Positions 33,133 through 42,069 of a stretch of DNA of 43,361 nucleotides are shown here, in pieces (the stretch's first letter is position 1; each line of letters begins with the position of its first letter). Below the pieces are notes generated by a model, which saw only the letters and a list, made by a program, of their open reading frames with translations, was not told the origin of the DNA and searched no databases. The stretch comes from Amanita rubescens (Eukaryota > Basidiomycota > Agaricomycetes > Agaricales > Amanitaceae), in NCBI GenBank assembly GCA_015039365.1, contig WION01000444.1:1-43361 (forward strand). Direction: 5' to 3'. The position numbers and the translations under genes are program-made.

Positions 33133-34884
33133 TCAGGTGTTCATGTTGTGCATGGCGTCGTCGTCGTGCTGATAGCCGTAGTCGCCGTAAAGGTCGCAGG
33201 CGTCGTCGTCGGCTCCATCGCACTGTCGTCCGTTGACGCATGCCTGACACTGTGACGCGTGGTGTGCCTTCTTCTTTCCCTTCTTCTTCGGCTGATGAGG
33301 GCGGCGGCTAGTGGAAGCGGAGGTATTGGCGGCATCTGTGGTAGCTCGAGAACGTCCTTTCTTCTTAGTGGAAGGACCGGGCGTCGGATCGCGTCGGCGC
33401 GTGGGAGCGCGTGGAGGTAGAGTAGACATAGGAGGAATTGTAGTAGCAAGATGATGATCCTCAGAGGCATGTTTGCCTCGGCAGTGGATGCAGCGGTTGT
33501 AACGGTGAGGGCGTTGGCTTGCGGCATTGGTCATACTGCGGGTCGTAGGTCGTCGAGCAGGCGGAGTGTCGTTTCGTCGAGTAGTGGGGACAGGAATATT
33601 CCAGACTCCGTGGCGAATAACGGTGGTGGTTGGGGGTGATGCGGATCGAGGAGGAGGAGGAGCCTTCTTATCTCGTTTCGGTTCTTCCTCAATGAGATCG
33701 CCTGTTGTACGGATTCGGCGATGAAGATCGAGATCGCTGATCGCATTATTGATCTGCGCAATGTGGTCGCTAGTGAGTTGATGCAGGGGAACTCCATCTG
33801 CGAATTCGGCTGTGGTCCATTCTGTGTCTCCTTGGATACTGGACAAGAGGTCTCGGATCTTTCCGGTGAGGCACCAGATTTCTCTCGATTTACGATCTGT
33901 CTCCATAATGCATCTAGTTGCTCGGTGTCGGTCGGGTGTAGCTTCGGTAGCGCGAAACCAATGGTTGACAGCGATGCGGTTATTCTGATCGTGAGGCTGT
34001 ATTTTTAGTCCAAACCTTTGATCGTCAATGCTTTCTATAGCAAGGATGATATAGCGCTCGATGTCAGCTGTGAGAAGTCGTCGTAGTAGATCTATCGCCA
34101 GTTGATCTAGGTTTCCTCCTTTCGGATGAACGTCTTCCCAGTATAATGACGTAACGTTTACAAACGTTTCGATTAAATCGGCACAATGATAATTGTACTG
34201 ATCTCGGGCTTGACCGGCAAGGGTAGTGGCGGTTCGGAAGTCCATGAGAAGTCGCCAGACTCGAGCTATCCTTTCTTGGTCAAAGACGTCGACTTGTAGT
34301 CTAGCGGTGTTACAGATCAGAGTGACGCGGTCTCTAACCTTGGTGTAAGTAGTAATTCCGTGATAGCTGAGATAGAGATCGGGGGTGGTTCGTATGATGG
34401 GGCCAGCCATATCGCGGTTAGTCCCATCTGTACCGTGACCCTGGTCGTTGCCTCGAATAGATTCGTTATGAGGTTGAGTCGAAGCGTGACCGGCAAGTAC
34501 CGTCTCTCTATGTAAGGTAACGCTAATGTCTTCAGCGTTTCTAGGTGGGATCGGTCGGCTATTGCGATCTTCCGTAATTCGTCCAGGTACAGCCAGAGTT
34601 TCTGATGTTCCGTGATGGGTTTCCTGGGTCTCGGTGGGAGTGATCGGGATCGTCTGAGACGAGGTTTGATCGGGAGATCTGTGGGGAACATCAACGAAGT
34701 CGTTCGGGTCAGTGTCTTCTTCGTCGGTGTCGGTGGTATGAAGAACGAGTCGAGGTCGGTGGGGTTCAGTGGTGAATCGGGTGTCGGTGGTGTCTCCAGC
34801 ATAGAATTCAGACCAGGGGAAGCGTTGAACGGCGTCGGTGGTGTCGTTTCCATTCTGCATAGTAACTTGGTATGTGAATGACAT
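33133..34884 (-). CDS. Retrotransposon ORF3, 583 residues, unknown
   Basis: This frame begins with an ATG one base after the pol stop (TGAAATG) and ends about 40 bp before the 3' LTR, the place of env in retroviruses. It has no signal peptide or membrane segment, so it is not a typical env. The N-terminus is Thr/Asp/Pro-rich, residues about 180-380 look helical and folded, then comes a basic Pro/Arg/Lys-rich region with a C-X2-C-X4-H-X4-H motif (CIHCRGKHASEDHH, about 455-470), a Lys-rich KKKGKKK stretch and a second Cys cluster (CQACVNGRQC, about 548-557) before an acidic His-rich tail. The Cys/His motifs and basic charge suggest nucleic-acid binding. I do not recognise the family. TGAAATG overlap suggests termination-reinitiation. 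Confidence 0.7.
   Translation of the reverse strand: MSFTYQVTMQNGNDTTDAVQRFPWSEFYAGDTTDTRFTTEPHRPRLVLHTTDTDEEDTDPNDFVDVPHRSPDQTSSQTIPITPTETQETHHGTSETLAVPGRITEDRNSRPIPPRNAEDISVTLHRETVLAGHASTQPHNESIRGNDQGHGTDGTNRDMAGPIIRTTPDLYLSYHGITTYTKVRDRVTLICNTARLQVDVFDQERIARVWRLLMDFRTATTLAGQARDQYNYHCADLIETFVNVTSLYWEDVHPKGGNLDQLAIDLLRRLLTADIERYIILAIESIDDQRFGLKIQPHDQNNRIAVNHWFRATEATPDRHRATRCIMETDRKSREIWCLTGKIRDLLSSIQGDTEWTTAEFADGVPLHQLTSDHIAQINNAISDLDLHRRIRTTGDLIEEEPKRDKKAPPPPRSASPPTTTVIRHGVWNIPVPTTRRNDTPPARRPTTRSMTNAASQRPHRYNRCIHCRGKHASEDHHLATTIPPMSTLPPRAPTRRRDPTPGPSTKKKGRSRATTDAANTSASTSRRPHQPKKKGKKKAHHASQCQACVNGRQCDGADDDACDLYGDYGYQHDDDAMHNMNT
34317..34853 (-). other. 178-codon ORF overlapping ORF3 in another frame
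   Basis: It starts with ATG 31 nt after the ORF3 start and stays open for 178 codons. The product is Pro/Thr-rich at first (TPPTPFNASP, PPTPTKK) and then helical with several Leu residues. It may be a second product of the same region or chance. Confidence 0.25.
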
Positions 34885-34888
34885 TTCA
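34882..34888 (-). promoter_or_regulatory. TGAAATG pol stop / ORF3 start junction
   Basis: The pol stop TGA (34888-34886) is followed after one A by the ORF3 ATG (34884-34882). Such spacing is typical of coupled termination-reinitiation. Confidence 0.5.
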
Positions 34889-37800
34889 GAGTTTCCTTCG
34901 TCTTTTATATTCTAGAAGGAGGTCTTCCATATGCGTCAAGTTATTTTCTGGTTCCCATGTGTTTTCGCTGGTGTCATAGCCTTTCCACTTTACTAGGAAT
35001 TGTAATTTCCCTCTAAACTTGCGATGTGCAAGCAGTGCTTCCACTTCGTATTCTTGTTCTCCTTCGATCAGATCGGGAGGGGGCCTTGTTTCCGTTATTC
35101 CGTGAAAGGAAGTTTCTTTGAACGGCGTTAGTAAGGCGGCGTGGAATACGTTATGAATTTTCCATTGTCTTGGTAGTGTGAGACGATATGTCACTGGTCC
35201 TAAGACTTCTTTGATGGAAAAGGGACCTTCTCGTTTAGGTGCGAGCTTTCTGCTCTGATAAGGAATCTTCAGGTTCCTAGACTCTAACCATACTTTGTCA
35301 TTGACTTTGAACGGTTTAGTCTTTCTCGTTGTTCTTTCCATCATCTTAGCTCGTGCTAGATCATGTGCGGCGAGTGCTTCTTCTCGTGCGCGGAACAAGG
35401 AGTTGATGCGGTTATCGGCGGTTGGTGTATTTGTCTTGTTTGAGACAAGGGGAAGTGCAACCGGGGATGTTCCATACATCAATTGAAAGGGCGATTGTTT
35501 CAATGCTTCATGAGTGCGTGAATTGTGCGCGAATTGTGCTATTGGTATCATCTTGTTCCAAGTATCTGGTTCATAGGCACAGAATATTCGGAGATAAGCT
35601 TCTAATTCGGCGTTATATCGCTCCGTTTGTCCATCAGTTTGTGGATGGAAGGCGGTACTCATTTTGTGTTTGATCTTTAATGAGTCCATTATGCCGTTAA
35701 AGACATGTGATGCGAACTGTGGTCCTCGATCGGAGATCATGACGTCGGGTAAACCGAAGTTTTTGAATACATTCCGAATGTAGAGGTCGGCGGTTTCGTC
35801 GGCGGTGATAGTTTTGTTACAAGGCATGAGAATTACTCCCTTTGTAAGTCCTTGATCGACCGCGATAAAGATAGAATCAAAACCGTCACTTATGGGTAAG
35901 TCGGTTATGAAATCCATGGTTATTTGTTGGAAGGGTCGGTGTGCGTGAGACTTGATTGGCATCAGAGGTGCGGCAGTAGGGTGAGTATTTGATTTCATTT
36001 GTTGACATGCCGTGCATCCGTCAATAAACTGTTTAACCATTTTAGACATTAATGGCCACCAGTAATATTCCTTTAATAAGGCTAGTGTTTTGAAGAAACC
36101 GGGGTGTCCGCTTGTTGGTGATTCATGAAAATCTCTAATAATATCTCGGCGAAGATCGGTGTCAGGGGGAATAAAAGATTTCCCTTTGTACAGGATTAAT
36201 TCATCGTCAAGGGTCCAATCAGAAAGGGCAGTGCGTAAAGGTGGTGTTCCTTTTTCTTTTAGACATTTCTTGATTGATTGAGCAAATTCGTCTTTGACAG
36301 TTATTTCTATTGCTCTGTTACGGAGATCTTCGGCGATCGTGCGAACAAAGAGTTCTTTTGGGAGCATCGTTATTAACTCTTCTGGTTCGTCTTTTGTCAT
36401 ATGATCGGGTCGGCGGGATAATGCATCCGCTATTATTAGTTTTGCTCCGGGAACGTGGGTTAATTTAATATTAAATCGAGACAAGTCGTTCCACCATCGT
36501 GCTTGGCGGTTCGTAAGACGTTGTGGTTCTCGATAATAGAGTAAATTCTTGTGGTCGCAATGAATAATGACAGGGTGTTCTGCTCCTTCAAGCAGGTATC
36601 TCCATTCGTTGTAAAGAGCGTAGTAAATGGCGAATAACTCTCGGTCGTAGATTTGCCATCGTGTTTCAGTCGGTGTTAAAGCGTGGGATAGGTATCCGCA
36701 TGGGTGTAAGTCGCCATTGTCATCTTTCTGCATAAGGACTGCTCCAATAGCGCGGTCTGATGCGTCCGTTTGTAGAATGAAAGGTTTGTTAACGTCGGGC
36801 ATCATTAAGACAGGCGCGGATGTGAAGCGTTCTTTTAATAGATCAAATGCGACTTGGCATTCTGCGGTCCATGTCCATAATTTGTTTTTCTTTGTTAGGT
36901 CGTGCAGGGGTCGTGCAAGATGGGCGAATCCGAAAATAAACCTTCGATAGTAATTTCCGAATCCTAAAAAGGATCTAACTTGTTTAACGGTAGTAGGGGT
37001 TGGCCAGTCCCTGATTCCGGCAAGTTTGATCGGGTCCATTTTTATTGTATTTTTGGATATGACGGTGCCTAGAAAATCAACTTCTTTGGCAGCGAATTTA
37101 CACTTTTCAAGCTTGAGGTAAAGATCGTGTTTCTGTAATCGTTCAAGTACTTGTTTTGTTCGAATCTCGAGTTCTTCTTTAGTGCGCGCGTGTATTAGCA
37201 TATCATCCATGTAGATGACAAGCCATCCTTTTTCTGTAAAATCCCTAAAATAATCGTCCATCATAGCTTGAAACGTTGCTGGTGAATTTCGTAATCCAAA
37301 GAACATGACATTAGGTTCAAATAAACCTCGATTGGTGATAAAGGCGGCTTTCCATCTGTCAGATTCCTTGATTTGAACGTTATTATATCCCCATCGGATA
37401 TCCAATTTTGTAAAGTATTCCGAATCTTTGAGTTTGATCATAAGATCGGAGATAAGAGGTAGTGGATATGCGTTTGGTTTAGTATATTCGTTCAAATATC
37501 GATAATCTTGGCAGGGTCGTAATTTTTGTGCTTCTTTCTTTTCTACAAAGAAGAAAGGTGATGCCTGCGGTGATTTCGACGGTCTGATGTAGCCTTTTTC
37601 GACGTGTTCTTTAATCCATTCATCCAGTGTATTCTGCTGTTTCGGAGATAAGGGATAGATTTTTCCTCTTTTTGGTATGAAATCATCGCGAAGTTCTATC
37701 TGGTGATCCCAAGATCGGCTTTCTGGGAATCGTTCACTTGCTTTTTTCTCGAATACATCTTTCCATGCCGAGTATTCAGGAGGGAGCGTGTAAACCTCCT

Positions 37801-38491
37801 CTGTTTGATGGTATTTGTGTTCCATTTGTTGAGCTGGTGTATATCGTGCGATAGTTACTTGGTCGTATTTGTCTTCTGACCAGCTTCCTATATCCTCAAA
37901 TGTATGCGTGTTCCATCCGCGATCTGTCGTCTGTGATCCTTTGCGTGACATCAAATATCCGATGACGAGATCTTCTTCCTGTTCAGGCATAGCTATTCTG
38001 TCAATCTGTCGACAGATGCTCCGAAGTGATGCCTTGATCTTGTCCTGTTCAGAGTCTCGGAACTCTAGAGTCTTTTCTTTCCAATTTACGTCAGGGTTAT
38101 GCTTCTCTAGCCAAGGAAGCCCCAGTATCATCGTTTGTTTTCCTATTGCTGATACGTGAAACCATTCGGTCATGCGTTTCCCGTTCATTTCGAAGGTGAT
38201 TAGACATTGTTCATCAATTTCTCCTTCTTTGTTTATGGTGCCATCGACGTTATAAACTCTAATTGGTCGTGGAGTTTTTCGTTTTCTCCATTTATGTGCT
38301 ATTCTCTTGTCGATAAATACCCCTTCGGCTCCGCAGTCGACAAGGGCAACGAGGTTTTCAGTGTTGTTTTCAGTTTCAACTTTGATAGGGACAGATAATC
38401 TTCGTTTCGAAATAGATTGTACTGTTACATGAGATATATTGAGAGTTGAATCTGGTGTATCTGAGACTTCATCCACTGTCATGAGCCCCAC
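34886..38491 (-). CDS. pol: Pol polyprotein: protease, RT, RNase H, integrase, chromodomain
   Basis: One uninterrupted frame of 1201 codons. Retropepsin: LVDCGAEG (Asp52; DCG where DSG/DTG is usual). Reverse transcriptase: LDIRWGYNNVQI, FGLRNSPATFQ and the YMDD box near residue 426. RNase H: LQTDASDRAIGAVL, YDRELFAIYYAL and HCDHKNL. Integrase: HESPTSGHPGFFKTL with CTACQQMK (zinc finger), DFITDLP, DRGPQFASHVF and HPQTDGQTERYN (DDE core), then a GPY/F-like module. The C-terminus is a chromodomain (EYEVEALLAHRK, FLVKWKGYDTSENTWEP), which marks chromoviruses and guides integration to chromatin. The frame is -1 to gag and is probably reached by frameshifting at 38494-38500; the first in-frame ATG is at 38482. 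No inactivating stop is seen. Confidence 0.93.
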   Translation of the reverse strand: MGLMTVDEVSDTPDSTLNISHVTVQSISKRRLSVPIKVETENNTENLVALVDCGAEGVFIDKRIAHKWRKRKTPRPIRVYNVDGTINKEGEIDEQCLITFEMNGKRMTEWFHVSAIGKQTMILGLPWLEKHNPDVNWKEKTLEFRDSEQDKIKASLRSICRQIDRIAMPEQEEDLVIGYLMSRKGSQTTDRGWNTHTFEDIGSWSEDKYDQVTIARYTPAQQMEHKYHQTEEVYTLPPEYSAWKDVFEKKASERFPESRSWDHQIELRDDFIPKRGKIYPLSPKQQNTLDEWIKEHVEKGYIRPSKSPQASPFFFVEKKEAQKLRPCQDYRYLNEYTKPNAYPLPLISDLMIKLKDSEYFTKLDIRWGYNNVQIKESDRWKAAFITNRGLFEPNVMFFGLRNSPATFQAMMDDYFRDFTEKGWLVIYMDDMLIHARTKEELEIRTKQVLERLQKHDLYLKLEKCKFAAKEVDFLGTVISKNTIKMDPIKLAGIRDWPTPTTVKQVRSFLGFGNYYRRFIFGFAHLARPLHDLTKKNKLWTWTAECQVAFDLLKERFTSAPVLMMPDVNKPFILQTDASDRAIGAVLMQKDDNGDLHPCGYLSHALTPTETRWQIYDRELFAIYYALYNEWRYLLEGAEHPVIIHCDHKNLLYYREPQRLTNRQARWWNDLSRFNIKLTHVPGAKLIIADALSRRPDHMTKDEPEELITMLPKELFVRTIAEDLRNRAIEITVKDEFAQSIKKCLKEKGTPPLRTALSDWTLDDELILYKGKSFIPPDTDLRRDIIRDFHESPTSGHPGFFKTLALLKEYYWWPLMSKMVKQFIDGCTACQQMKSNTHPTAAPLMPIKSHAHRPFQQITMDFITDLPISDGFDSIFIAVDQGLTKGVILMPCNKTITADETADLYIRNVFKNFGLPDVMISDRGPQFASHVFNGIMDSLKIKHKMSTAFHPQTDGQTERYNAELEAYLRIFCAYEPDTWNKMIPIAQFAHNSRTHEALKQSPFQLMYGTSPVALPLVSNKTNTPTADNRINSLFRAREEALAAHDLARAKMMERTTRKTKPFKVNDKVWLESRNLKIPYQSRKLAPKREGPFSIKEVLGPVTYRLTLPRQWKIHNVFHAALLTPFKETSFHGITETRPPPDLIEGEQEYEVEALLAHRKFRGKLQFLVKWKGYDTSENTWEPENNLTHMEDLLLEYKRRRKL

Positions 38492-38493
38492 TG

Positions 38494-38500
38494 TTAAAAA
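38494..38500 (-). promoter_or_regulatory. Putative -1 frameshift site at the gag stop
   Basis: Minus strand: GAT TTT TAA, a run of five T ending in the gag stop. A -1 slip of the TTT codon puts ribosomes into the pol frame (TTA ACA GTG GGG), which is open from upstream of this point. Confidence 0.5.
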
Positions 38501-39552
38501 TCCTCGTTTTCGTCGGCAAGAGATAGTAATAGATCATTCTTTTCGTCGCTTGACATCCCTTTCATCAGCGCTCGGATGTTCTTGGTGTAATTTGGTTTAG
38601 ACTCTCGGACTTCTTCTTCTTCCCAATTTCCGTCACCATCATTTGATGTGGCTCGAATGTGACGTTTGGGCGTGAATCCTCTTTTTCTTCCTCCTTTAAA
38701 TCGGCCTTTCCCTTTGTTTCTTTTCTTCTTCGGGCATTGCCCTGACATGTGTCCTTTAATTCCGCAGATAAAACATAAACCGTCTTTGATGTAGCGCTCT
38801 CTTTCTTCTTTGGACATAGATCTGATCGTAAGTTCTAATTCTGGGTCTTCCTCATATTCCAGAAATTTATGATCGATCTGCATAGCCCATGATTCGTCGT
38901 TATGAGAGGATGATGAATGACCATTTCCAGATCGAGGGGAATAAGCATATGAACGGGTTCGGATGTTGTCGAGTTTGATAGCAATGTCGTACCAATCTTG
39001 TAGTGTTTTTGGGTTCATGAGCATTGCTTTTTCGAACTCGGGTGCTGTAAGTCCTTTTCCGAACATATGGAATGCTGCTTCTCCTTCGATTCCGGCTTTC
39101 GTGATTTGTTCCTTGAACTGATTAACGTAGTTAGGTAGGGTCATCTGTTTCTTTCCTTTCATAGACGATCTGTTCTGTAGATTGAGAATTTTCGTGTACG
39201 CGTTTCCACTTGGATCAACTTCTCCCCAATCTGTCAAGAATGACAGTTTAAATGCTTCCCAATCATCGAATAATGCAGGTCTCGTGATGCCTCCTTCGGT
39301 GGTGGCACGAGATTTTCGTAGATCTGCTAATTTATTCTTTTTCCATTGTCTAGCTCCGTCTGAGATTTTATTCAGGGCGGCAAGGATTTTTAAACGGTCT
39401 GTGTTCATCCGTTCAGGGTTCATATCAAAGAAGATTTCGATATCTTCTATGAATGTGTTGGCATCCTTTCGCTTCCCTTTGAATTCGGGAAGATCTCCGA
39501 TGAGACTAGGGGTTCGTGGGTTGGGTGTCGGGTCTGTACTTCCTCCAGACAT
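38494..39552 (-). CDS. gag: Gag capsid/nucleocapsid protein
   Basis: 352 codons from the ATG at 39552. Capsid-type segment: LPEFKGKRKDANTFIEDIE, KISDGARQWKKNKL, FLTDWGEVDP and LPNYVNQFKEQI. Nucleocapsid: a single zinc knuckle CFICGIKGHMSGQC (CX2CX4HX4C) followed by basic KKKRNKGKGRFKGG. It packages the element RNA. The same frame is open for 228 further codons upstream without an ATG (see 39553-40236), so the true N-terminus is uncertain. Confidence 0.88.
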   Translation of the reverse strand: MSGGSTDPTPNPRTPSLIGDLPEFKGKRKDANTFIEDIEIFFDMNPERMNTDRLKILAALNKISDGARQWKKNKLADLRKSRATTEGGITRPALFDDWEAFKLSFLTDWGEVDPSGNAYTKILNLQNRSSMKGKKQMTLPNYVNQFKEQITKAGIEGEAAFHMFGKGLTAPEFEKAMLMNPKTLQDWYDIAIKLDNIRTRSYAYSPRSGNGHSSSSHNDESWAMQIDHKFLEYEEDPELELTIRSMSKEERERYIKDGLCFICGIKGHMSGQCPKKKRNKGKGRFKGGRKRGFTPKRHIRATSNDGDGNWEEEEVRESKPNYTKNIRALMKGMSSDEKNDLLLSLADENEDF

Positions 39553-40236
39553 CCTTGGTGATGGTGGGGGTGATGGATCTCTACGTGGTGGAGTTGGGTC
39601 GGGTTTAGGTTCGTCTACTTCGATTCTGTCAGAGTCAAACGGGTCTTCTTCGTCCTTTTCTTCTTCAGGGGTCGAAGGACCTGACTCGGGGTTGGTCGGT
39701 TGTTGGGCAGGTGTTGGTGTCGTTCCAACTGAAAGGTCACTGAGAAAATCAAGAGATAGATCGGGTTTTTGATCTGTTTCTTCTTCTTTCTCGGATTCAC
39801 TATCGTTTAGGCCAAATTTTGCTTTCTTTTTGCCTTTTGTAGTTGTCTGTATGGAAAGGAGAGTTCGCGGTCTTAAGTTTTCCGGTAGAGCATCAACAGT
39901 CCCCTTTATCCAAACGGGGGTGTTGAAATATTCGTTAGGGACAAATTCTTGTGTTTCGGATGCTATCCAACGTTCTGTGAGGTGATCGAATCTGATGTGT
40001 TGTTCCTGAAGATATAGATCTGCGAAATAATAATATGATTCGTTCGGAGGTCTAGTTTCTTTTTGTGGTATCCAGAATTCTTGTTCTTTAACTGGATTTC
40101 CTCCTGTATCTTCCCAGATTCGTTTTGCACCGTTTAGTCTGACGTAGTATCCGTCAAGAACGTAGTTCCCTTTACGATCTCGTGTAGCTCTGTTCGGTGG
40201 AGCTCTCCAATCCGTTTTGACAACGTGGCCAGTAAC
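39553..40236 (-). other. ATG-less open extension of gag (228 codons)
   Basis: In frame with gag, this leader has no stop and no ATG. It reads like protein: DWRAPPNRATRDRKGNYVL, GYYVRLNGAKRIWEDTGG, FWIPQKETRPPNESYYYFAD, RFDHLTERWIASETQEFVP, then an acidic Pro-rich linker. Just 5', the frame meets TAG, while an adjacent frame is open from the LTR edge to about 40225 (LNIDSLAFDNTHFDELPESQ). It may need non-AUG initiation, an indel in this copy, or a splice at CCCGTAG. Confidence 0.6.
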
Positions 40237-40312
40237 CTACGGGCTGGCTTTCCGGAAGTTCGTCGAAGTGTGTGTTATCAAATGCCAATGAATCGATGTT
40301 CAGGCTTATTGA

Positions 40313-40325
40313 TAAGTTCGACTTA
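40313..40325 (-). other. Primer binding site, probably self-priming
   Basis: Two bases inside the 5' LTR the minus strand reads TAAGTCGAACTTA. It is complementary to TAAGTTCGACTTA in the LTR at 40510-40522 and I see no match to common tRNA 3' ends. Confidence 0.5.
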
Positions 40326-40327
40326 AT

Positions 40328-40779
40328 TGTTACGAACTCGTTAATCTCAACCTAAGTTGCAACGGCAACTCTAGTTACGATTACAAGTCTTAAGTCAAAC
40401 GTTAAGATTATAAGTTCAATACTAAGTCAAGGCGTTGACTTAGGATCTGAGGACGATTGTGGTAGATGAGTTAAGAGTACGGTTATATTGCCAGACGACA
40501 ATAAACAGCTAAGTCGAACTTAGGGTTCGACTCTAAAATACAGGCGGTACTTATACTAGCAAGTACAAGGAGACGTACTAATTAATGAATAATGGTAAGT
40601 ACGAAAGTAAGTATAAGGACGGCGTCATATGTGGAACAAGGGATGGTATAACAAAGGGAACGAGTTAGTCCGTATGAATCGAGCATAAGGGGAGCGATGG
40701 ATAAGGTATGCATAAAGAAAATAAACATGTCCGACGTATCATGTAAGCATAATGCGGGAGTCCGTACCGTGTTGTAACA
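40328..40779 (-). repeat. 5' LTR with promoter
   Basis: 452 bp, apparently identical to 32641-33092. On the minus strand GTATAAGTACC (about 40546-40556) is a TATA candidate, and TAAGTTCGACTTA begins 33 nt downstream, at about the expected transcription start. Confidence 0.92.
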
Positions 40780-40784
40780 ACAAC
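40780..40784. repeat. Target-site duplication, right
   Basis: ACAAC, identical to 32636-32640. Confidence 0.9.
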
Positions 40785-41003
40785 TGGAGAATATGTTATG
40801 TGTATGTATGACACACATTTGACTTCAGGTTTATCTTAATATCTCCTCCACAGCCATTCAGGCCCCATAGCCAGCCAGAGAATCTACAGACTATTAAGCA
40901 GCTGGAGCCAAGCCAAGACATGGTAACATTGGTGTGGCAAACACATGTTCACTTCACCTTTGTACTTGATCTTATCTTTGGAATAGATTTCCAGATCTCA
41001 TGA
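40785..41003 (+). pseudogene. Displaced 3' end of the NB-ARC/TPR gene
   Basis: With the element removed, the receptor frame continues as LENMLC (40785-40801), meets a GTATGT donor, and resumes after CTCCTCCACAG at 40854 as PFRPHSQPENLQTIKQ to a TGA at 41001. The 52 nt intron and phase fit. The tail has no domain I recognise. It is now 8.1 kb from its gene and has no promoter of its own. Confidence 0.5.
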
Positions 41004-42069
41004 ACACTCAGAAATTCTACAACCAAATGAGCAAGAACACTGCACCTGGTGTCCCTGGTAAGCCACACACTTCCCTCAGGCTCCATTATATCCATTTCCC
41101 AATGTAGCCTTCCAGTTCTGGTGAGTAACAAATCATTACAGCACAACCAAAAATAAGGTTACCATAATGCTTAAAGACATACTATGGGGAAAGCTGAAAT
41201 GTTGATGGTTGAAGGAGTGTCTTTTTGTTTCTTATTTTCAGAATGTGTGCACTAGCAAGCACCCATGATTAATGTAAAATAGTGGTTGTACTCAATGCAC
41301 AGTTTGAAAAAATACTGTTTGCCTTACTCTCAATCATATGCAACTTCACCAAGTTTTGAATATACTGTATGTATTTAGTAAGGATTGGAAGGTGGATATT
41401 TGTGGATGAATGCTGCAAATTATTATAAGCACAAAGCTACAGGTATCATCCTGATTAACCAGTGTGGATAAAAGTGAACAGTACTAGACTTGTGGCACCA
41501 TCTGCTTGAAGAAGACAGATGTGTTCACTGGTTGGAGATATCTACTACTAAGATGCTGCCATTAGGCTGCAGAACTTCATGCAGAGCACCCACCCCAAGC
41601 TGTGGGCATCTCTCCATCTTGATTGCACCTTGTGTCACCAAATTCCGTTGGGGGAGAAGTGAGTAACTGATAGTATTGCGGTGGTACAAGCCAAGTTAAC
41701 AAGTGCTTGCACCAGGCGCAGATATAGATCACCCGAAATGACCAGCTGCTTGTATCTTTTTTTTGTTCCATCTCCCTTTTTGAGAGGCTAAACCAATTGA
41801 ACTGCATTGGTCCCCTTTGCGAGCCACAAAGAACAAAATGCTTTGAAATTAATACAAAGCGTTATTGATCATTATATATAGTAAGAAATACGAGTTATTT
41901 CCATCCACTGGACGAAATGCCCGCCAAAATGAATACTGCTTTGCCCTCCTGCTGCTCAGAGTGGCATCGTTAACAACACCATTAGTTCGCCGTTTCGGCT
42001 TCGCGAAGCTCTACGACATTATGTTTATATTTGGAAGCATACCATTAACCAATTACTCCAAAACGAACC
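41004..42069. other. Intergenic, no gene seen
   Basis: AT-rich sequence like that of the NB-ARC gene up to about 41850, with short frames only. I find no TPR or NB-ARC motif in it. Confidence 0.4.

Larger units (their letters stand above)
32641..40779 (-). mobile_element. Ty3/gypsy chromovirus LTR retrotransposon, 8139 bp
   Basis: A complete element in minus orientation with 452 bp LTRs beginning TG and ending CA, ACAAC target duplications, a primer binding site, a polypurine tract and three ORFs: gag (38494-39552, open upstream to 40236), pol (34886-38491) and ORF3 (33133-34884). The order PR-RT-RNaseH-IN-chromodomain makes it a chromovirus of the Ty3/gypsy group. By eye the two LTRs are identical, so the insertion is very recent. 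It lies antisense in the 3' coding end of the NB-ARC gene. Confidence 0.92.

Noticed and set aside
33133..34884. ORF3 as a retroviral envelope gene
   Set aside because: No signal peptide, no transmembrane segment and no furin-type site; position alone does not support it.
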